The position numbers and the translations under genes were made by a program. A stretch of DNA of 64,000 nucleotides from Streptomyces ureilyticus. Its GTDB lineage: Bacteria; Actinomycetota; Actinomycetes; Streptomycetales; Streptomycetaceae. How positions within the stretch are numbered: the first letter of the stretch is position 1; the number at the start of each line of letters is the position of its first letter. The DNA lies in contig NZ_JAAKZX010000028.1 in assembly GCF_011045025.1 (NCBI RefSeq), forward strand, positions 1 through 64,000. Reading direction: 5' to 3'. Of this stretch, positions 34,609-43,537 are shown piece by piece. The notes under the pieces were generated by a model. The model ran no database searches, had not been told where the DNA came from, and saw only the letters and a program-made list of their open reading frames with translations.

Positions 34609-35589
34609 TCAGGGCTCCAGGACCACTTTGCCGATCGTCCCCCGGTTCTCCAGTGCCCGGTGCGCGGCTGCCGCCTCGGCGAGGGGGAAGCGCTGGACGG
34701 CCGGGTTGAGGCGGCCGGCGGCGGCCTCGGTGAGGGCGCGGAGTTCCAGGGTGCGTACGGGGTTGGGGCCGCCCGCTTTCTGCATCATCACCGGGCCGAG
34801 GACCTGCTCGGACACGCCCTCGACGATGAGCGGGCTGCCGTCGTGCAGGCCCTCGCCGGACCAGCCGAAGACGATGTGCTTGCCGCCGGGGCCGAGGAAG
34901 TCGACGGCCGTACGGGCCACTTCGCCTCCCACGCCGTCGAAGACGACCGTGGCCTTCCGGCCCCAGAGGAAGTACTTGACCTCGTCGGGCCAGGCCGGGT
35001 CCTTGTAGTCGACGGCGAGATCGGCACCGTTCTTCTCCACGCGGGCCACCTTCTCCGGGCCGCCCGCGAGGCCGATGACGGTGGCGCCGGCGTGCTTGGC
35101 GTACTGCACGAGGAGGGTGCCGATGCCGCCCGCGGCGGCTGGGATCACGGCCACGGAGCCGGGGCCGAGCTCGGCGAACTGGAGGATCCCCATCGTCGTA
35201 CGCCCCGTGCCGATCATGGCGACTGCCTGCGCGAAGTCCAGGTTCTCCGGGATCTCGTGAAGGCGGTCGGCGTCGGTGACGGCCAGTTCGGCGTACCCGC
35301 CCGGGGCGAAGCCCAGATGCGCCACGACCCGCTTGCCGAGCCAGAGTTGGGCGACACCCTCGCCGAGTGACTCGACGGTGCCGGCGACCTCGCGGCCGGG
35401 GACGGTGGGCAGGTCGGGCAGCTGGGGCAGCGGCCCCTGCACGCCGTCACGGATCGCGGTGTCGAGGAGATGAACGCCTGCCGCGGCGACGGCGATACGG
35501 ACCTGGCCCGGGCCCGGCTCCGGGTCCTCGACCTGCTCGTACGTGAGGTTCTCGGCAGGGCCGAAGGCGTGCAGGCGGATGGCGTGCAT
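34609..35589 (-). CDS. NADPH:quinone reductase (SoxR-regulon type)
   Basis: From ATG 35589 (gaggag upstream) the product has 326 residues of the zinc-independent MDR/quinone-oxidoreductase family. It has the catalytic-domain motif VRIAVAAAGVHLLDTAIRDG, the NADPH-binding VAVIPAAAGGIGTLLVQYAK near 147, and no structural-zinc cysteine cluster. A near-perfect SoxR box lies 84-101 bp upstream. In S. coelicolor SoxR induces SCO4266, a quinone reductase; gene order and sequence make this its likely counterpart. The role is reduction of redox-active quinones such as self-made antibiotics. Confidence 0.9.
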   Translation of the reverse strand: MHAIRLHAFGPAENLTYEQVEDPEPGPGQVRIAVAAAGVHLLDTAIRDGVQGPLPQLPDLPTVPGREVAGTVESLGEGVAQLWLGKRVVAHLGFAPGGYAELAVTDADRLHEIPENLDFAQAVAMIGTGRTTMGILQFAELGPGSVAVIPAAAGGIGTLLVQYAKHAGATVIGLAGGPEKVARVEKNGADLAVDYKDPAWPDEVKYFLWGRKATVVFDGVGGEVARTAVDFLGPGGKHIVFGWSGEGLHDGSPLIVEGVSEQVLGPVMMQKAGGPNPVRTLELRALTEAAAGRLNPAVQRFPLAEAAAAHRALENRGTIGKVVLEP

Positions 35590-35672
35590 GGGGAAACTCC
35601 TCGGGTCTGTGCGCATCCGTTCGCCCTTGGTGCTCGGCAACTTGGTGCGCTGTCGTGCCCTCAACCCTCGTA

Positions 35673-35690
35673 CCTCAAGCTTGCTTGAGG
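35673..35690. promoter_or_regulatory. SoxR box
   Basis: The palindrome cctcaag-cttg-cttgagg has perfect 7-bp arms (8 bp counting the flanking a and t) around 4 bp. This is the known Streptomyces SoxR operator. It lies upstream of the quinone reductase and overlaps the last codons and stop of the flavoprotein gene at 35675-36853. On the minus strand a TTGACC word partly overlaps it, as expected for a MerR-type promoter. Confidence 0.85.
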
Positions 35691-36853
35691 TCAAGCCCCG
35701 CCCTGCGCGGGATGTCGAAGGCGAGGGACACGGCCGTCAGGGCGCTGTTGAAGGACACCTCGGAGAGCACGCCGGGCGCCGCGACCTGGTCGCCCGCGAG
35801 GTAGACGCCGTCGCCGCGGTCGACGGCCGGCCGGTCGCGCCAGCTGGTGCCGGGGAAGTCCACGGCACCGGTACGGCCGTCGGCGATGGCCTCGCTGCGC
35901 CAGGTCACACGCTCGCGCCAGCCCGGGAAGGCGAGGTCGAGCAGCTCCTCGGCGCGGGCGATGCCGACGGCCCGCGACTCGTGGGGCGCGATCGGGATCT
36001 GCCCCTGGATGAGCTGTTCGCCGGCCGGGGCGAGCGTACGGTCCTGGGCGGTGAACCGCTCGATCCAGCCCGCCGCGTCCAGGTCGGACACGGCGAACGC
36101 GTCGCCCCGGCGGGTGCGTACGGCCAGATCGATCAGAGCCGTACGACCGCTCGCCCAGGTCAGCGAGTCGTCGCGGAGGAGACGGCGGGCGGCGGCGAGT
36201 GAGGTGGCGACGATGACGGGCCCGCGCCCGCCGAGCTCGTCGAGGCTGTCGACACGGGCGAGCGTCTCCATGCGTACGCCCAGGTTCCAGGCGCGGGCCG
36301 CCATCCGGTCGACGACGCTGGCCCAGCCGCCGCGCGGGTAGTGCGCCTCCGGGGGCAGCTTCGTGGCGCGCCGCAGCCGTTCCTGCACGAAGGCGGCGGA
36401 GAGGGCGCCCGGGTCGTGGTGGAAGAGGGCGACGGCGGAGTAGTAGGCGGCCGCCTTCGCGCCCTCTTCTCCGGCGATGTCTGTGGCCCACGTCCTGAAG
36501 TCGACGTCTACAGGCGCCTGTTGGGCCGTACGTCGCAGAAGCTTGAGCATCGCGAAGGGCGGGGTCCGTCGGAGGGTGCCCTTGTGGCGGAGGCGTAGCC
36601 GGGCCGCTTCGAGCGGCGGGAGCGGGGCGAGTTCGCCGATCAGCCCGCGCTGTTTGAGCCAGGTCCAGTGCGGGCCGCCCTTATAGAGGGCGTGGGGGCC
36701 TTCGTTGGTCTTGTACGGCCCCTCCGCGGTGCGGGCACGCCCGCCGAGGGTGTGATGGGCCTCGTACATGGTGACCTTGGCGCCCGCCTCGGCGGCGGTG
36801 ATGGCCGCGGTCAGTCCGGCAAAGCCGCCGCCGACGACGGTGATGCGGTGCAT
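35675..36853 (-). CDS. NAD(P)/FAD-dependent oxidoreductase (phytoene-desaturase-like)
   Basis: The 392-residue protein begins with the dinucleotide-binding motif ITVVGGGFAGLTAAITAAEA and the E-x6-GGRA motif (YEAHHTLGGRARTAEG) typical of amine-oxidase/phytoene-desaturase flavoproteins. The C-terminal FAD contact is GVYLAGDQVAAPGVLSEVS near 350. The substrate is not known. Its 3' end encodes the SoxR box of the downstream quinone reductase, so its last residues (DLKQA) are constrained by both functions. Confidence 0.85.
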   Translation of the reverse strand: MHRITVVGGGFAGLTAAITAAEAGAKVTMYEAHHTLGGRARTAEGPYKTNEGPHALYKGGPHWTWLKQRGLIGELAPLPPLEAARLRLRHKGTLRRTPPFAMLKLLRRTAQQAPVDVDFRTWATDIAGEEGAKAAAYYSAVALFHHDPGALSAAFVQERLRRATKLPPEAHYPRGGWASVVDRMAARAWNLGVRMETLARVDSLDELGGRGPVIVATSLAAARRLLRDDSLTWASGRTALIDLAVRTRRGDAFAVSDLDAAGWIERFTAQDRTLAPAGEQLIQGQIPIAPHESRAVGIARAEELLDLAFPGWRERVTWRSEAIADGRTGAVDFPGTSWRDRPAVDRGDGVYLAGDQVAAPGVLSEVSFNSALTAVSLAFDIPRRAGLDLKQA

Positions 36854-37023
36854 GGCTGGGGGTCTCCCTACTGGCTACTGGCTACTGGTCTGGTGCGTGC
36901 GTGTGCTGGGCGCGCGTGAGTGGGTGACTCGTAGGTATGACTCTTTGAGGGGCCCGGAGTGTGACATCGGGGGCGTTTATGCAGGTCAGGAGGTTTGTCA
37001 GTGGTGGGGTGCAGGATGGGGGC

Positions 37024-37722
37024 ATGGCGAGAAGAGCGGCGGGCGGTACGGGTGTGAGTGGTGCTGGTGCGGGTGTGAAGGGGGCGCGACGACCGGAGGT
37101 GCGACTGCCGCCACTGGAGCCGCACGGGGGCGGCGAGTTGGAACCCGACGGGGACTACGACGGCCTGGAGTTCCGGGACGCGGACTTGGCCGGGCAGGAC
37201 GGCGCGGGCGCCCGCTTCATGGACTGCGCACTGACGAGCTGCGCGCTGGACGAGACCCGCCTGCGCCATGTCCGTGTCCTGGACTCGGTCCTCACGGACA
37301 TACGAGGCGTCGGCACCGACCTCGCCGAGGCGGCCTTGCGGGATGTGGAGATCCTCGACCCGCGCCTGGGCGGCGTACAGCTGCACGGTGCAGTCCTGGA
37401 ACGGGTCCTGATCCGCGGCGGCAAGATCGACTACCTGAACTTGCGCACGGCGAGGCTGAGAGACGTCGTATTCGAGGGCTGCGTGCTGGTCGAGCCGGAC
37501 TTCGGCGGCGCCCGCCTGGAGCGGGTGGAGTTCGTCGACTGCGTACTGAGGGAGGCGGACTTCAACGCGGCGACCCTGACGGACGTGGACCTGCGCAGAG
37601 CCGCCACGCTGGAGATCGCACGGGGGGTGGACCGGCTGGCGGGGGCAGTGATCAGTACGGCGCAACTGGTGGATCTGGCGCCGGTGTTCGCGGGGGCGTT
37701 GGGGATTCGGGTGGAGGAATGA
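37024..37722 (+). CDS. Pentapeptide-repeat protein
   Basis: From ATG 37024 (gcaggatggggg upstream) the 232-residue product has a Gly/Ala-rich basic N-terminus of about 40 residues. A right-handed beta-helix of A(D/N)LXX-type repeats follows: FRDADLAG, ARFMDCALTSCALDETRL, AALRDVEIL, AVLERVLI, ARLRDVVFEGCVL and EADFNAATLTDVDLRRA. Such proteins can mimic DNA or act as scaffolds. The repeat number is modest and nothing nearby suggests gyrase protection. A longer frame to 36961 is possible but less likely. Confidence 0.85.
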   Translation: MARRAAGGTGVSGAGAGVKGARRPEVRLPPLEPHGGGELEPDGDYDGLEFRDADLAGQDGAGARFMDCALTSCALDETRLRHVRVLDSVLTDIRGVGTDLAEAALRDVEILDPRLGGVQLHGAVLERVLIRGGKIDYLNLRTARLRDVVFEGCVLVEPDFGGARLERVEFVDCVLREADFNAATLTDVDLRRAATLEIARGVDRLAGAVISTAQLVDLAPVFAGALGIRVEE

Positions 37723-37731
37723 CCCAGGGGC

Positions 37732-38394
37732 TCAGAGCTGCTCGTACCAGCCGAAGCTGCCCGCTTCCTCAGAGGAGTCATAGGACTGGTGCAGCCCTAT
37801 GAGGGCGTTGACCAGCCGGGGATCCAACTCCTGCGTCAACACTTGGTAGTCCTCGTCCACCGCACGGAAGACAATGTGGGCCCGGTGGGAGGCGTCGCGC
37901 CAGATGATCCGCCGAGGCGGACGGATCCCACCGTCGCCCTCGCCCAGGAGGGACGTGATCAGCCACACCAGACTGACGGGCAGCCCGAAGGGCCACCACA
38001 GCGTCCACCACACGAGACGGCCCTGATACCCGTGCAGAACCGGCCCCCCGACCTGCTCCACGGACCATCGCATCCGGCCGATCCGGAAAGCGCGGCGCCG
38101 CTGCCAGGTGATCCGCCCCAGCGGCGCGCCGTACGGGTCCAGGACGTGGTAGACGGCGGGGCGTCCGCTCAGGCGCGAGCCCAGGGGCTGCTCCGTGACG
38201 ACCCGGGCTACGGGCGTCTGGTCCTCGGCGAGGAGGTGGAAGGCGCGGAGCGAGCGATACCGGTCCGGTGCGGGGCTGTCGGCGTCTCGGGAGAGCCGGA
38301 CGACCGTGTCCACCTGCTGCGGTCCGCCTCCGCCGACGACCGCCGGCGGAGACACCCTGTAGTCCAGCTTGTAGGTCACACGCCCCCTGCTCAC
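37732..38394 (-). CDS. Hypothetical protein with one hydrophobic segment
   Basis: The 220-residue product has a beta-rich N-terminal half (YKLDYRVSPPAVVGGG, VYHVLDPYGAPLGRITWQR) resembling LURP/scramblase-like folds. One hydrophobic Trp-rich segment lies at about residues 128-148 (WWTLWWPFGLPVSLVWLI). The family is not recognised. It is convergent with the pentapeptide-repeat gene, with only nine bases between the stops. Confidence 0.6.
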   Translation of the reverse strand: MSRGRVTYKLDYRVSPPAVVGGGGPQQVDTVVRLSRDADSPAPDRYRSLRAFHLLAEDQTPVARVVTEQPLGSRLSGRPAVYHVLDPYGAPLGRITWQRRRAFRIGRMRWSVEQVGGPVLHGYQGRLVWWTLWWPFGLPVSLVWLITSLLGEGDGGIRPPRRIIWRDASHRAHIVFRAVDEDYQVLTQELDPRLVNALIGLHQSYDSSEEAGSFGWYEQL

Positions 38395-38460
38395 GCTCTC
38401 CCACTTCCCGTGTCACGTTACGTCAAGGGGTGATGCTCTCACCGTGGTGAGCGGGGCCCG

Positions 38461-38961
38461 TCACGGGACCCTGGGGAAGCGCGCCTGGAGGGTCCAGATC
38501 GCTGGGTTCTCCGCCAGGTCCTCGTGCATGTCCGTGAGGTCAGCGATCAGATCGTGCAAGAAGTCCCGCGCCTCACGCCGGAGTTCGGCATGCGAGAAGG
38601 TCAGCGCAGGCTCCTCCACTGGCATCCAGTCGGCCTCGATGTCCACCCACCCGAAGCGCCGCTCGAAGAGCAGACGATCCGTGGACTCGGTGAAGTCCAG
38701 TTCGGCCCGCTGCGGACGCGAGGCCCGCGACCCCGCCGGATCCCGGTCGATCCGCTCCACGATGTCGCACAGCGCCCAGGCGAAGTCGAGTACCGGCACC
38801 CATCCCCAGGCTGTGGACAGTTCCCGGTCCGCCTTGGTGTCGGCGAGATAGACGTCGCCGCAGAACAGATCGTGCCGCAAGGCGCGGATGTCCGCCCGGC
38901 AGTAGTCGGTCTGCGGAGGATCCGGGAAGCGGGCGGAGAGGGCGTAGCCGATGTCGAGCAC
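38461..38961 (-). CDS. Hypothetical cytoplasmic protein (166 aa)
   Basis: A conserved-looking Streptomyces protein without signal or membrane segment. Noticeable are acidic and aromatic stretches (WGWVPVLDFAWALCDIVERI, FGWVDIEADWMPVE) and a helical C-terminus (ARDFLHDLIADLTDMHEDLA). It resembles small immunity-like proteins of unknown function, though this is only an impression. The longest frame starts at 38961. Confidence 0.6.
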   Translation of the reverse strand: MLDIGYALSARFPDPPQTDYCRADIRALRHDLFCGDVYLADTKADRELSTAWGWVPVLDFAWALCDIVERIDRDPAGSRASRPQRAELDFTESTDRLLFERRFGWVDIEADWMPVEEPALTFSHAELRREARDFLHDLIADLTDMHEDLAENPAIWTLQARFPRVP

Positions 38962-39081
38962 GTACGTGATGGTGTCACGCTCGCGTGGGCCCTGACGTGC
39001 CCCGATCCCGGTCCTGATGCCGGTCCGATCTCAGCGCCGTCCTCGCCCCGACCCAGTCCCGATCGCTTTAGGATCGCGAAC

Positions 39082-40482
39082 GTGCCCCTACCCGCCCGCC
39101 TCGTACCGGCCGTCGCGTCCGCCCTCGCACTCGCCCTGACCGCGTGCGGTGGCGGCAGCGCGCGGGACACGACCGGCGCCCCCGGCCTGAGCGACCCGTA
39201 CTTCCCGAAGGCGGGCAACGGCGGCTACGACGTAACCCACTACGCCCTCACCCTGACCTACGACCCCAACTCCCGCCGCCTGACAGGAACGGCAGAGATC
39301 GAGGCGCGGGCGAAGCAGGACCTCACCTCGTTCAACCTCGACCTCAAGGGCCTGAAGGTCACCGCGGCCGAAGTGGACGACGCGTCCGCCCGCTTCCACC
39401 GCGGCGGCGACCACGAACTGACCATCCGCCCGCCCGACGCCCTCGACAGAAACGCCACCTTCCGCACCACCGTCCACTACTCCGGCCGCCCCGACACGAT
39501 CACCGACCCGGACGATTCGCAGGAGGGCTGGCTGAGGACGGCGGACGGCGCCCTCGCCCTCGGCGAGCCCACCGGCTCGATGGCCTGGTTCCCCGGCAAC
39601 CACCACCCGAGCGACAAGGCGACGTACGACATCACGATCACCGTCCCCGAGGGCCTGAAGGCGGTGTCCAACGGCGAGTTGAGGCGCGAGGAATCGAAGA
39701 GAGGCCGCACGACCTTCGCCTGGCACGTAGGCGAGCCGATGGCGTCGTACGTGACGACGGTCGCGATCGGCGAGTACGACGTACGACGCTCGAAGTCCGC
39801 GAACGGCCTGCCGGTGTACGTGGCCGTCGACCCCGACGAGTCGAAGGCAAGCGCCCAGGTCCTCGCCCGTATCCCCGAGATCATGCGGTGGTCGGAGGAG
39901 AACTTCGGCCCGTACCCCTTCTCCTCCACCGGCGCGATCGTCGACCGCGCCGGCGACGCGGGCTACGCCCTGGAGACCCAGAACCGCCCCGTCTTCCCCG
40001 GCGCCCCCGACACCGCCCTCCTCGTCCACGAACTGACCCACCAGTGGTACGGCAACTCCGTCACCCCCGCGACCTGGCGCGACATGTGGCTCAACGAGGG
40101 CTTCGCGACATACGCGGAGTGGCTCTGGCAGGAGGACCACGGCGGCGACACGGCGCAGGAGACCTTCGACGAGCTGTACGACCACGGCGAGGACGCCTAC
40201 GAGGACCTATGGTCCTTCCCGCCCGCAAGCCCCACGAGCGCCGCGCACATCTCCGACGACCCCGTCTACCAACGCGGCGCCATGGTCCTCCACAAGATCC
40301 GCGAAACAACCGGCGACGCCACCTTCCACGCCATCCTCCGCGGCTGGCCGGCCACCCACCGCCACGGCAACGCGAACACATCCGACTTCACGGCGTACGT
40401 GGAACAGCAGGCACCGGACGAGGACCTCACCACGATCTGGGACGACTGGCTGTACGGGAACGGAAAGCCGGACCACGCCTGA
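39082..40482 (+). CDS. M1-family metallopeptidase lipoprotein
   Basis: From GTG 39082 the product has 466 residues. Its signal peptide ends in the lipobox LTACGG near residue 21, so it is membrane-anchored outside the cell. The gluzincin core shows the zinc motif HELTHQW near 316 and the third ligand in NEGFATYAEW 19 residues on. The usual GAMEN-type substrate motif is replaced by GYALETQNRP. It lacks the C-terminal helical domain of full-length aminopeptidase N. A tttaggat -10-like word sits 10 bp before the start, suggesting a very short leader. Confidence 0.88.
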   Translation: MPLPARLVPAVASALALALTACGGGSARDTTGAPGLSDPYFPKAGNGGYDVTHYALTLTYDPNSRRLTGTAEIEARAKQDLTSFNLDLKGLKVTAAEVDDASARFHRGGDHELTIRPPDALDRNATFRTTVHYSGRPDTITDPDDSQEGWLRTADGALALGEPTGSMAWFPGNHHPSDKATYDITITVPEGLKAVSNGELRREESKRGRTTFAWHVGEPMASYVTTVAIGEYDVRRSKSANGLPVYVAVDPDESKASAQVLARIPEIMRWSEENFGPYPFSSTGAIVDRAGDAGYALETQNRPVFPGAPDTALLVHELTHQWYGNSVTPATWRDMWLNEGFATYAEWLWQEDHGGDTAQETFDELYDHGEDAYEDLWSFPPASPTSAAHISDDPVYQRGAMVLHKIRETTGDATFHAILRGWPATHRHGNANTSDFTAYVEQQAPDEDLTTIWDDWLYGNGKPDHA

Positions 40483-40504
40483 GCGCACCGGCGTCCGCAC
40501 CACG

Positions 40505-40975
40505 TCAGGGCTCACTTCCGAGATCCCGGCGCATGGCGGCCTGCGCCAACTTGACCGCAATCCGGTGTGCCGCCTGGGCCTCTTGGAACGCTGCTGAGCG
40601 GAGGCCGTTTCCCGCGGCGAGGACGTCCATCAGCCGTCGCAGGCTGTAGAACGCGTCGTCGATCGCGGCGACGATCCCCGGAGCGGCGAAGAGGGCCGCC
40701 GCGTCCCGCGCTTCGTTGCACCCCGATGCCCGGAGTGCCTCCCGCACCGCCGCGTCCAGTCCCGTCGCCTCCCACTGCCGGTCCCCGAAGGCCACGGCGC
40801 GCATCGTCTCGTGCGCCTGCCGGAAGGAGGTCAGGCAGGCGACGTAGATCTCCTTGCGCTCCTGCCGGGCCCGTTCGGCCGCCTCGCGGCGCCACCGCGC
40901 CCGTTCGGCGAGCAGCGTCGCACCGACGCCGACGAGCGCGCCGAGTGCCGTACCGGCCAAGGTCATCCATTCCAC
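40505..40975 (-). CDS. Small membrane-anchored hypothetical protein
   Basis: The 156-residue product (GTG 40975; ATG 40966 also possible) has one N-terminal membrane helix (MTLAGTALGALVGVGATLLA). An arginine/glutamate-rich coiled-coil-like stretch follows (RARWRREAAERARQERKEI), then an all-helical domain. Proteins of this layout are common in Streptomyces with no known role. It is convergent with the M1 peptidase gene. Confidence 0.6.
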   Translation of the reverse strand: MEWMTLAGTALGALVGVGATLLAERARWRREAAERARQERKEIYVACLTSFRQAHETMRAVAFGDRQWEATGLDAAVREALRASGCNEARDAAALFAAPGIVAAIDDAFYSLRRLMDVLAAGNGLRSAAFQEAQAAHRIAVKLAQAAMRRDLGSEP

Positions 40976-41006
40976 ACACGGTGTTTGCCCCCTGCACCCC
41001 TGTGCG

Positions 41007-41468
41007 TCACGCCTCTCGCCCGTCCAACTCCGTGAGCAGCCGCGGCAGTTCGGGCGGCCACACGGACTCCGCTGCGTCGGCCAACTCCTTCCGGGTCCAC
41101 CACTTCCAGCCCAGCATGCCCTCCTCGCTGCGCAAGGCGCGGATGCGGTCGTCGCCGTCCGGCTCGCGGCGCGGCCCGTACGCCACGTAGATGTGCTCGT
41201 GCTGGCGGACGGGGACATTCATGCGCGTGAAGTCGTGCTCCCAGGTGCACAGCAAGGGCCCGGGGGTGACGTCGGCCCAGCCGGTCTCCTCACGGAGTTC
41301 GCGCAGGGCGCCTTCGCGTGGGCTCTCGCCGGGTTCGAGACCGCCGCCGGGCATGGCCCAGTGGATGCCGACCTCATCGTTGTCGTACCGGAAGAGGAAG
41401 ACCGCTCCCTCCGGGTCGAGTACGGCGATACGGGCGGCCGGGCGCGGGGTGCGCGGTTCGAGGGACAT
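41007..41468 (-). CDS. NUDIX hydrolase
   Basis: The 153-residue protein has a complete Nudix box ([20 protein letters not shown] followed by ETGW) near residues 41-64, which binds magnesium and hydrolyses a nucleoside diphosphate linked to another moiety. The substrate is not predictable. It lies just upstream of the small membrane protein on the same strand, 31 bp apart. Confidence 0.9.
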   Translation of the reverse strand: MSLEPRTPRPAARIAVLDPEGAVFLFRYDNDEVGIHWAMPGGGLEPGESPREGALRELREETGWADVTPGPLLCTWEHDFTRMNVPVRQHEHIYVAYGPRREPDGDDRIRALRSEEGMLGWKWWTRKELADAAESVWPPELPRLLTELDGREA

Positions 41469-41553
41469 GTCCGCAGGTTAGAACGAGTCCTGGTCGATCG
41501 TGGCTGGGTAATTTCGTTTGCGTCGGCCGCGCCGTCCGGGATGGCATAGGCAG

Positions 41554-42084
41554 GTGAAGAACGCATCCCAACCTGACCTGCTGCGCTGGCAGTTCGAGCT
41601 GACCTGGTCGCTTTTCGAGTACCACCTGGAGCGGCTGGAGCCGGAGGACTTCCTGTGGGAGCCCACGCCTTACTGCTGGACGGTGCGCCCGAACCAAGAC
41701 GGGACATGGGTGCCGGACTGGGCGGAAACCGAGCCCGACCCCGTCCCGGTCCCCACCATCGGCTGGCTGAGCTGGCATATCGGCTGGTGGTGGACCGTGA
41801 GCATCGACCACGCACAGGGACGTATGCCTCGGGAGCGGACCGAGATCACATGGCCGGGCGACGGTACGGCGGCCATCGAGTGGCTGCGCGGCCTCCGCGC
41901 CGACTGGCTGGCGGTACTGGACCACCTCACCGACACCGACCTGGACGCCACAGCCCCGTTCCCCTGGCAGAACGACCCCGACCACACCATCGCCCACATG
42001 CTCGCCTGGGTGAACGCGGAACTGATGAAGAACGTCACTGAGATCGGCCAACTCCGCTTGCTGCGCGCCGCGTCCGCGGCTTGA
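41554..42084 (+). CDS. DinB-family (DinB_2-like) protein
   Basis: GTG 41554 gives 176 residues of a four-helix-bundle protein of the DinB/YfiT type: LRWQFELTWSLFEYHLERL, IGWLSWHIGWWWTVSID with a histidine in the metal-ligand position, and HTIAHMLAWVNAELMKNVTE with two further histidines. The family contains thiol-dependent transferases (bacillithiol or mycothiol S-transferases) but the activity here is unproven. The ribosome site is weak. Confidence 0.8.
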   Translation: MKNASQPDLLRWQFELTWSLFEYHLERLEPEDFLWEPTPYCWTVRPNQDGTWVPDWAETEPDPVPVPTIGWLSWHIGWWWTVSIDHAQGRMPRERTEITWPGDGTAAIEWLRGLRADWLAVLDHLTDTDLDATAPFPWQNDPDHTIAHMLAWVNAELMKNVTEIGQLRLLRAASAA

Positions 42085-42245
42085 GCGGTGGGACGAGGCG
42101 GGGTCGGCCCTGTGGGTGCTGGTGCACGTTTTCCGTGAGCACTTTGCGCCGCGGTGCTCACCAGGAGCTCGTTTGAGCGCATGGTGAGCAAACTCCCGCT
42201 GAGTGTTCACGTTTTTGCGCGGTAGGGGTGGGGAGCCCGCGAACA

Positions 42246-42389
42246 GTCATCGCTCCAGCGGCACGCTAGGGCTTTGAAAGCTCGAACCAAACCCGTTTGC
42301 CGTTGCGGCCGGTGTTGTACGCCGGGCCGATGCCCCAAGTGTGCGCGAGTGCTCCACCTTCGCTCTCCTGTGCGGCTTCGGAAGGGACC
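42246..42389 (-). pseudogene. Partial duplicate of the HATPase gene 3' end
   Basis: This stretch aligns base for base with 42873-43035, the 3' third of the ATP-binding regulator gene further right (shared words include ccagcggcacgct, gggctttga, ctcgaacca and cgtttgccgtt). Relative to the intact copy it has an extra base after gctttga and a deletion of about 20 bp, so no reading frame survives. It is a decayed tandem copy separated from its parent by the VOC gene. Confidence 0.75.
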
Positions 42390-42404
42390 CTTGGGACCGA
42401 TCAT

Positions 42405-42800
42405 CTAGTTGGACGGTGCCAGGGTGCGCATGACGTCGAACTCGTTGCCCTCGGGGTCGGCCATGACTACCCAGCTCCGGTCGGGGCCCTGGCCCACGTC
42501 CACCTTGGCGGCGCCGAGGCCGAGCAGCCTGGCCACCTCGTCGTTGGTACTGCAGTCGATCGGGCTGACATCTAGGTGGAGCCGGTTCTTCACGGTCTTG
42601 CCCTCGGGCACCCGGATGAACATCAGAGTGGGCGGCATCTGGCTGGCCCGGACCTCCTCGACGGTCGGCTCCCAGGAGCCGATCTCAACCTTGCCCTCGC
42701 TCCGATCGATCACCTTGAAGTCCAGGACCGCGCACCAGAAGGCTGCGAGCCGCTCCGGATCGTGGCAGTCGACAACCAACTCGGTGAACCTACTGGTCAT
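42405..42800 (-). CDS. VOC (glyoxalase-like) family protein
   Basis: The 131-residue protein has two beta-alpha-beta-beta-beta modules: FTELVVDCHDPERLAAFWCA at the start and RLHLDVSPIDCSTNDEV near 73. It ends in VVMADPEGNEFDVM with the usual metal-ligand glutamate. Members include dioxygenases, lyases and antibiotic-binding proteins. No specific role is suggested. The gene is inserted between the intact HATPase gene and its decayed duplicate. Confidence 0.88.
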   Translation of the reverse strand: MTSRFTELVVDCHDPERLAAFWCAVLDFKVIDRSEGKVEIGSWEPTVEEVRASQMPPTLMFIRVPEGKTVKNRLHLDVSPIDCSTNDEVARLLGLGAAKVDVGQGPDRSWVVMADPEGNEFDVMRTLAPSN

Positions 42801-42873
42801 GGCTCCCCCAAACAGTGCGGCCGGAGGCTCAGTCTATGGAGCCGTGCCGCCCGTCCGGCAAGTCCCCAAGCCG

Positions 42874-43302
42874 TCATCCCTCCAGCGGCACGCTCGGGCT
42901 TTGAAGCTCGAACCAGACGTGTTTGCCGTTCCGGCCGGCGTCGTACCCCGGGCCAACGCCCCATGTGTGAGCGAGGGCTTGCACGAGCAGTAACCCGCGC
43001 CCGCCTTCGCTGTCCTGCGCGGCTTCGGAGGGGAGCAGCAGTCCTGCGGGCCCGTCGTCGTACACGGCCACGCGTACGCCGTCCGCCAGAACCGCCGTCT
43101 CCAGCTTGATGGTTGGCGTACCGGTGTGCCGTACGGCATTGGTGACGACCTCGGAGACGAGGGTGCGGGCGGTGTCGGCGAGGTGCGGGGCGTGGCTGTT
43201 CGCGGCGAGGAGTATGGCGACGGTGTCTCGGCAGATCTTCGGGCTGAGGGGTGAGTTGGGGGTGGTGAGGTAGTACGTCGGCGGGTCGGTGTTGGCGTTC
43301 AT
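42874..43302 (-). CDS. HATPase (RsbW/SpoIIAB-like) regulatory protein
   Basis: From ATG 43302 (ggagagttg upstream) the 142-residue product is a stand-alone GHKL ATPase domain: N-box ARTLVSEVVTNAVRHTG near 50, G1 VAVYDDGPAG near 83, G2 GGRGLLLVQALAHTWGV near 104. In Streptomyces such proteins accompany an XRE regulator and a DUF397 protein, as here (43538-44682), in WhiJ/AbaA-like modules that influence development and antibiotic production. It is divergent from the XRE gene. Confidence 0.88.
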   Translation of the reverse strand: MNANTDPPTYYLTTPNSPLSPKICRDTVAILLAANSHAPHLADTARTLVSEVVTNAVRHTGTPTIKLETAVLADGVRVAVYDDGPAGLLLPSEAAQDSEGGRGLLLVQALAHTWGVGPGYDAGRNGKHVWFELQSPSVPLEG

Positions 43303-43537
43303 GGCTTTCAACTCTCCGTCTGCGTCGAGGGGTTGCGCGGCGAGGGCACCACCGTGGCTCGGGCACCGGTAGGCGTCGGTGACTGCACTGCGGGTTTACT
43401 GGCGCGCCGCGCACTGACGGGTTCGAAAGTAGGGGCAACCTTGCAGTGGAGCAAGATTGCCCCGGAAGTTTCACTCGAGCGAGTGGACCCTGCTTGTTGT
43501 GACACGGCAGACTCGGACGCCGAGAGGAACGGAACCC

